This document shows positions 7,796-11,637 of a stretch of 11,637 nt of DNA, one piece after another. The DNA comes from Larix sibirica (lineage: Eukaryota > Streptophyta > Pinopsida > Pinales > Pinaceae), in contig NWUY0300006752.1 in NCBI GenBank assembly GCA_004151065.3, positions 44,923 to 56,559 on the forward strand, written 5' to 3'. Below the pieces are notes generated by a model, which saw only the letters and a program-made list of their open reading frames with translations, did not search any database and was not told the origin of the DNA. Position 1 is the stretch's first letter. The number at the start of each line of letters is the position of its first letter. Position numbers and translations under genes: made by a program.

Positions 7796-8460
7796 ATCTA
7801 TAACACTTTGAGGAGTGGGCCATTCTAGTATGACTCTAACTTTTTATGGGTCCATACTCACCCCATTTGCATAAATTACATTCCTAAGGAAAAGTAATTT
7901 GTCCGTACAAAATTCATTGTTCCCAAGATTCACAAATAATCTTTTTGATCTAAGTGTATCAAACACTATCTTTAAATTATTCAACTGCTCATCCAAGTTC
8001 CTACTAAAAATCAAAATGTCATCAAAATAAATAATGACAAATTTCCCTGTGTAGGATCTAAATACCTGGTTCATAGTCCACATAAAAGTGGCGAGAGCAG
8101 TAGAAAATTTGAAGGGAATTACTAACCACTCATACAAGCCATCCCGCCATCCCGAGTTTAGAAGCATGTCTTCCATTCATCCCCTTCTCGAATCCGGACC
8201 TGATGGTAACCACTCCTTAAGTCCACGTTAGAGAATATTTTTGCACCGACCAAGCAGTCTAAGATGTCATCCATATGATGTAGTGGATACCTATACTTTA
8301 CCATGATTTCATTGATAACCCTAGAGTTGGTGCATAGTCTCCATTTGTTCCATTTCTTAGGTGAGAGAAAAGCGGTGTGGCACAAGGACTCATGCTTTCT
8401 CTTATAAATCTTTTTGCTAGCAAATCCGAAATATGTCTTCTCATTTATTCATTGTCTTGA
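7796..8460 (-). pseudogene. Reverse transcriptase remnant
   Basis: Two main open pieces. The first (8158-8385) has [20 protein letters not shown] and [15 protein letters not shown], including the first catalytic Asp, and runs to DEWKTCF. The second (7844-8176) has GLYEWLVIPF, FMWTMNQVF and the active site YFDDILIFS at about 8018-8029 with both Asp residues kept, then DKLLFLRNVIYANGVSMD. A stop and a frame change separate the protease side from the first piece near 8450. The active-site motif is intact although the enzyme is broken. Confidence 0.93.
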
Positions 8461-9110
8461 GGTTCCAACCTATAGGCAACTTGATTATGGAGCTGTGATC
8501 CTGGTACCAAGTCAATATGGTGTGTAATACCTCTTGAAGGGGGGAAACCTGGTGGTAGCTTTGTTGGAGTTACATATGAATATTTTATCAACAGTTCTTG
8601 CAATCCTTGTGGGAGTATTCGCCCTTCAGGTTTCCTTTCCTCTTTTAGGCACAATAGATAACAAATCCCTCCTTTAGTTTGTTTGCAAAATTTCTTATAA
8701 CTCATCATCACCAATGACAATGATGTCATTTCGTATGCTTCTTCCTCTTTCGATGGTTTCAATAGATGCTTTTTCCCATCATGTTGAACTTCATAGGTGT
8801 TTTCTAGGCCACAATGGATTATTTTCCGATCATATATCCAGGGTCTCCCCGACAACAAATGACACACATCCATCAGAACTACATCACATAACACTTTGTC
8901 TTCATATGGACCAATCTTGAAAGCAACCAAACATGACTTATACACAAGCATGGTATGGTCCCTTTTCAACCAATAAATCCTGTAGGGATTTGATTTTGGA
9001 ATGCAAGCAAGCTGTAATTCTTATACCATTTCAGTACTTACCAAGTTGTCAACAGATCCCCCATCAATTATCACCTTGCATGCTTTTTCCTTAGCACTTG
9101 CATTTGGTGC
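8461..9110 (-). pseudogene. Aspartic protease remnant and protease-RT linker
   Basis: CKVIIDGGSVDNLVS carries the retropepsin D-G-S type active site (codons at about 9054-9065), in the IDGGS form common in plant gypsy elements. A TAA at 9021-9023 follows MV soon after. The frame then continues through VLCDVVLMD and HLLSGRPWIYDRKIIH (the flap-side LLGRPW region), followed by a linker ending in GFPPSRGITHHIDLVPG, the conserved lead-in to RT. Confidence 0.88.
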
Positions 9111-10075
9111 AGAAAATGCTCTTCCTCCTCCAATTAGCTTTTGGGTTTTCCTTGTTTCTCGATATTAGACTCCTTTGCAACATCAAGGTTTCTCCCATTT
9201 ATGCTTCAACTTCTTGGATTGTAACCTCCTCTTCTACCACCAATGCTCTTTTGGGGTATTGGGGATAGTCCATTGCTTTGTGCTCTTCACCACATATGAA
9301 GCACTTTAACAGGCCTTGATAGCAAAAGGTCTGACCTCTTCCTCTTCCTCTGAAACTCCCTTTCCCTCTTGACTCTAGCTTCACTTCCCTATCATCTTTA
9401 GACCCTTTATTCTTGGCAGGTTTTGAAGAGCTTCCTCCAAAGGGTGCACTGCCACTTTTTATTCCCACTATCTTACCCTTTACTTCGAGACATTTTCTCT
9501 TTGGATTTCAAAGCATATTGATATGCTTCATCCACTGAGTGCAACTTGACTAGATCTAGCTCATCTTGGAGTTGGAATTGGATTCCATTGACATATTTAA
9601 CAGTGGATTGTTCACCATCTTCTTGGATATTTTATCTTATTTGTAGCTTCATAAATAACTCAGTGTACTCCCTAACAAACAATTCATTTTGCCTCAAGTT
9701 TTGGAATTGTCTAAAACACAGTTTGCAAGTAATCCAAAGGTAAAAAATTGACCTTCGACTCTTTTAGCATCTTGGACCATAACCCGATTTTTTCTTTCCC
9801 TTGTTTCTTTCGGGTATTCTGAAGTTTATCCCACCATAAAGCAGTGCGTGACTTCATCCTTGTCACAACAAATTTCACTCTCCTAGGGTCCTCTTCATTT
9901 ACGCTCTCCATGTCAAAATACCTTTCTACTTATTGCAACCAATCCATTAACAACTCAGGGTTCAAGCCTCAATTGCTACTAACCTCCTAAGCAATGCCTT
10001 CTCATCATTCCATCTTACTCCAGTATTTCTCCTGCCCCTCCTTCCCCAGTTCAAGCAAATTCCCCTTTGGGCCAT
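9111..10075 (-). pseudogene. Gag remnant with degenerate zinc knuckle
   Basis: A candidate gag ATG (10073-10075) lies only nine bases past the primer binding site. The frame soon meets a stop (GIEA-like region near 9965) and shifts. Capsid-type text follows: NPELLMDWL, then DPRRVKFVVTRMKSRTALWW (9711-9911) and LPLDYLQTVF. A 1-base shift leads to QNLRQNELFVREYTELFMKL, broken by TAA at 9632-9634, then EQSTVKYVNGI. The nucleocapsid end (9199-9468) is Lys/Arg/Gly-rich with a zinc knuckle CFICGEEH in which the final Cys has become Tyr (KAMDYP). Confidence 0.88.
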
Positions 10076-10084
10076 TTTCGGGGT

Positions 10085-10096
10085 GCTCTTATGCCA
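10085..10096 (-). promoter_or_regulatory. Primer binding site, initiator tRNA-Met type
   Basis: On the element's strand it reads TGGCATAAGAGC, three bases inside the 5' LTR. It matches the usual initiator tRNA-Met site TGGTATCAGAGC at 10 of 12 positions. Both differences are plausible mutations (T to C and C to A). Confidence 0.85.
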
Positions 10097-10099
10097 AAA

Positions 10100-10513
10100 T
10101 GATGCAAGCACTCAACTACAACGCACTCAAATAATCTGGAAAAATAAAAATGCAGACTTGTATATACATAGTAAATTTGCAAATACACAATAAATATGAA
10201 AGAAGACACATAAATTACTAAACATATCATAACACGCAAATCGCATAACACACTAATTCACAATAAAAAATGTCTCTGTCCAGACTCGTTCCCCCCTATG
10301 CCTTATTCCCAACACATAATCCTACTAAATTCCCCCTACCTTCGCCCCTCGGAAGCAGTTAGACTTTATTATTACCCGTCGATGTATCCCCCAAAATTTT
10401 CATTCTACTTTAACCACCATAACAACTGGCTAAACAAATTTAATTCAATGGACACTAAGTTCCATTTGCAGGGATCCGATGGAGCCACACATCCCCGGTA
10501 CCATAGTGCATCA
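10100..10513 (-). repeat. 5' LTR of the chromovirus
   Basis: 414 bp, starting TGATGCAAGCAC and ending GTGCATCA on the plus strand, so the ends form a short inverted repeat as usual for LTRs. It is placed as 5' LTR because the primer binding site and gag follow on the minus strand. Shared landmarks with the 3' LTR include CCAGACTCGTTCCCCCCT, TTTATTATTACCCGTCGA and AGGGATCCGATGGAGCCA. Many differences are C/T or G/A changes, consistent with decay of methylated cytosines. Confidence 0.93.
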
Positions 10514-10518
10514 TTAGG
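10514..10518. repeat. Target site duplication, right copy (TTAGG)
   Basis: Five bases directly outside the 5' LTR. They match the left copy TTTGG at four of five positions. Confidence 0.65.
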
Positions 10519-11637
10519 CCTACTCAATATAGTGGTGATCTTTAGGGTAACGAGTATTAAAGTAATATTTCACATAATAATCATGTTTTTCATTAGGCAG
10601 GGAAGAACCATGGTACGAGGCATCTTGATTTTCAATATTTTAAGGTGTAACTGGGCCTTTGCAAATAAGTTGGTTGTGTGTTTTTCAAAATGAAGGTGTA
10701 GTTGGGTTTCATGTGGAGTTTGTATGGCGTATTAGTTTATGACAATGTGCTCAAGATAATATGAAGGTCCTCCAACTCATCCTTGTGATGATTCATGTGA
10801 GCTTAATTTCTTCTTTGAGTAACCTCTTCATGGTCTAAACATGTGACTTTTGACTCTCAGTTGATGTCCCCTAGTCTTTGTCCCTAGATAGCTTTCGTGT
10901 TTGGCCCTAGTAGACTTCATGGGTCCTTTATTTGGGTCACTTTCTAGCTAATTGAGCTAATTTTGAGTTTAACACACACCAAATGATGCCTCAGTTAGTT
11001 AAAAAACCTCATTCAGCTCCCAAACCTATTAGGTGAATAATTTTAGAATGGTCAAATTAGTCATTTGGCTTGGTGGCGTGGGTGTGCAATCTTGGTAGCA
11101 ACTTTCTTATCTTTGCCATACTTATGGATCACAATTTGCAATTTCTTTTAGAATAGAGGATCATTTTCTCCTTTCATACATGTGCTTTGGCTCTAACACC
11201 TATGGTTTGTTCGTCGACTTGTGTGGTTTAACCATTACAAAGAGAGTGACACTTTCACGTTGTGGCATCCCCTTACAAAGGTTACTATAATTGGTGATCC
11301 ACTTATTAAGGATTACTATAACTGGTGTCTCCTCTTCACTAGCATGGATATCCCTTTCTTGGATCAATGGATTGTATCTAATGGTGTGTTTTGGCTCTAT
11401 CTTTATTCACGTTTTGGTCAACCTTTCATCCCCATCACAAAGGTATATTCAGCACAAACTTGAAAGTGGAGGAGGTAACCTTCTTCATTAAAGGTAATGC
11501 ATGTCACATATATGCACTTCGTGGTTACATATTTTGTGTGTGTGGTGTTGATGTATTTGTAACTTCGGAATGTATTTCATATATGTATATTGTATCCCTA
11601 CAGAGAGGTTATTATTCCTCTGTACGGAAGTGTCGTC
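10519..11637. other. Unassigned AT-rich sequence at right edge
   Basis: No supported gene. An open stretch of 80 codons at 11221-11463 (+) has no recognised motif. The strings of T, the ATGTATATTGTATCCC-like text and the TATTATTCCTCTG near the right edge look like the end of an LTR or leader, but no partner copy or boundary is in the window. A small two-copy 31-bp repeat is present at 11271-11331. Confidence 0.45.
11271..11331. repeat. Two-copy imperfect 31-bp tandem repeat
   Basis: The units share AAGG, TTACTATAA and TGGTG in register, about 31 bases apart (11271-11300 and 11302-11331). Identity is moderate. It adds nothing coding. Confidence 0.5.

Larger units (their letters stand above)
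5389..10513 (-). mobile_element. Complete but inactive Ty3/gypsy chromovirus LTR retrotransposon
   Basis: A 5,125-bp element with all structural parts, read from high to low coordinates: 5' LTR, primer binding site, gag, protease, reverse transcriptase, RNase H, integrase, chromodomain, polypurine tract and 3' LTR. RT before integrase places it in Ty3/gypsy, and the C-terminal chromodomain makes it a chromovirus. Small size, LTRs near 0.4 kb and a very short leader suggest the Reina lineage (inference). Both LTRs begin TGATG and end GCATCA on the plus strand. Probable target duplications are TTTGG (5384-5388) and TTAGG (10514-10518). Coding sequence is riddled with stops and frameshifts, and the LTRs differ widely, so the insertion is old and cannot move on its own proteins. 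Confidence 0.95.

Noticed and set aside
10298-10693. 131-codon open frame on plus strand
   Set aside because: It begins inside the 5' LTR and crosses the insertion boundary. It has no motif, so it is a chance frame.
11480-11637. Possible LTR end near the right edge
   Set aside because: The composition is suggestive, but there is no paired copy, primer site or target duplication in the window.
1-11637. CRISPR array, bacterial operon or prophage
   Set aside because: No regularly spaced repeats and no bacterial gene organisation. The coding and repeat content is plant nuclear.

Overview
This window looks like nuclear DNA from a land plant. The evidence is an intact gene for mitochondrial CcmE (system I cytochrome c maturation), a decayed plant-type chromovirus (Ty3/gypsy LTR retrotransposon with a chromodomain), and broken copies of two plant gene families, an ARM-repeat CSI-like protein and a class II trehalose-6-phosphate synthase. 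AT-rich spacers, old retroelement debris and many pseudogene fragments fit a large, TE-rich genome such as a gymnosperm. That last point is inference only.

Layout, left to right. Positions 1-500 hold nothing I recognise. Positions about 502-1375 (+) hold a decayed ARM-repeat gene fragment. Positions 1376-2350 are unassigned. Positions about 2355-3036 (+) hold a decayed piece of a class II TPS gene, broken by frameshifts and stops. Positions 3037-3838 are mostly non-coding and include candidate poly(A) signals for the next gene. Positions 3839-4714 (-) carry the only intact gene, CcmE, as one uninterrupted 291-codon frame. Upstream of it (higher coordinates) are a 20-bp tandem repeat in the leader (4720-4759), an 82-83-bp tandem duplication (4881-5043) and a tRNA-like Pol III promoter pair suggesting a SINE (about 5100-5176).

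Positions 5389-10513 are one complete but dead LTR retrotransposon on the minus strand. It has a 5' LTR (10100-10513), a primer binding site (10085-10096), gag, protease, reverse transcriptase, RNase H, integrase and chromodomain remnants (10075 down to 5815), a polypurine tract (5796-5810) and a 3' LTR (5389-5795). Likely 5-bp target duplications, differing at one base, flank it. Size, domain order and chromodomain point to a Reina-like chromovirus. Positions 10519-11637 are AT-rich sequence with no recognisable gene.

The genes do not form a functional unit. One housekeeping organelle-biogenesis gene sits among pseudogenes and transposon remains. I found no convincing undescribed system. The most useful observations are the structure and decay pattern of the retroelement, the repeats in the CcmE upstream region, and two unrelated same-strand gene fragments lying close together.
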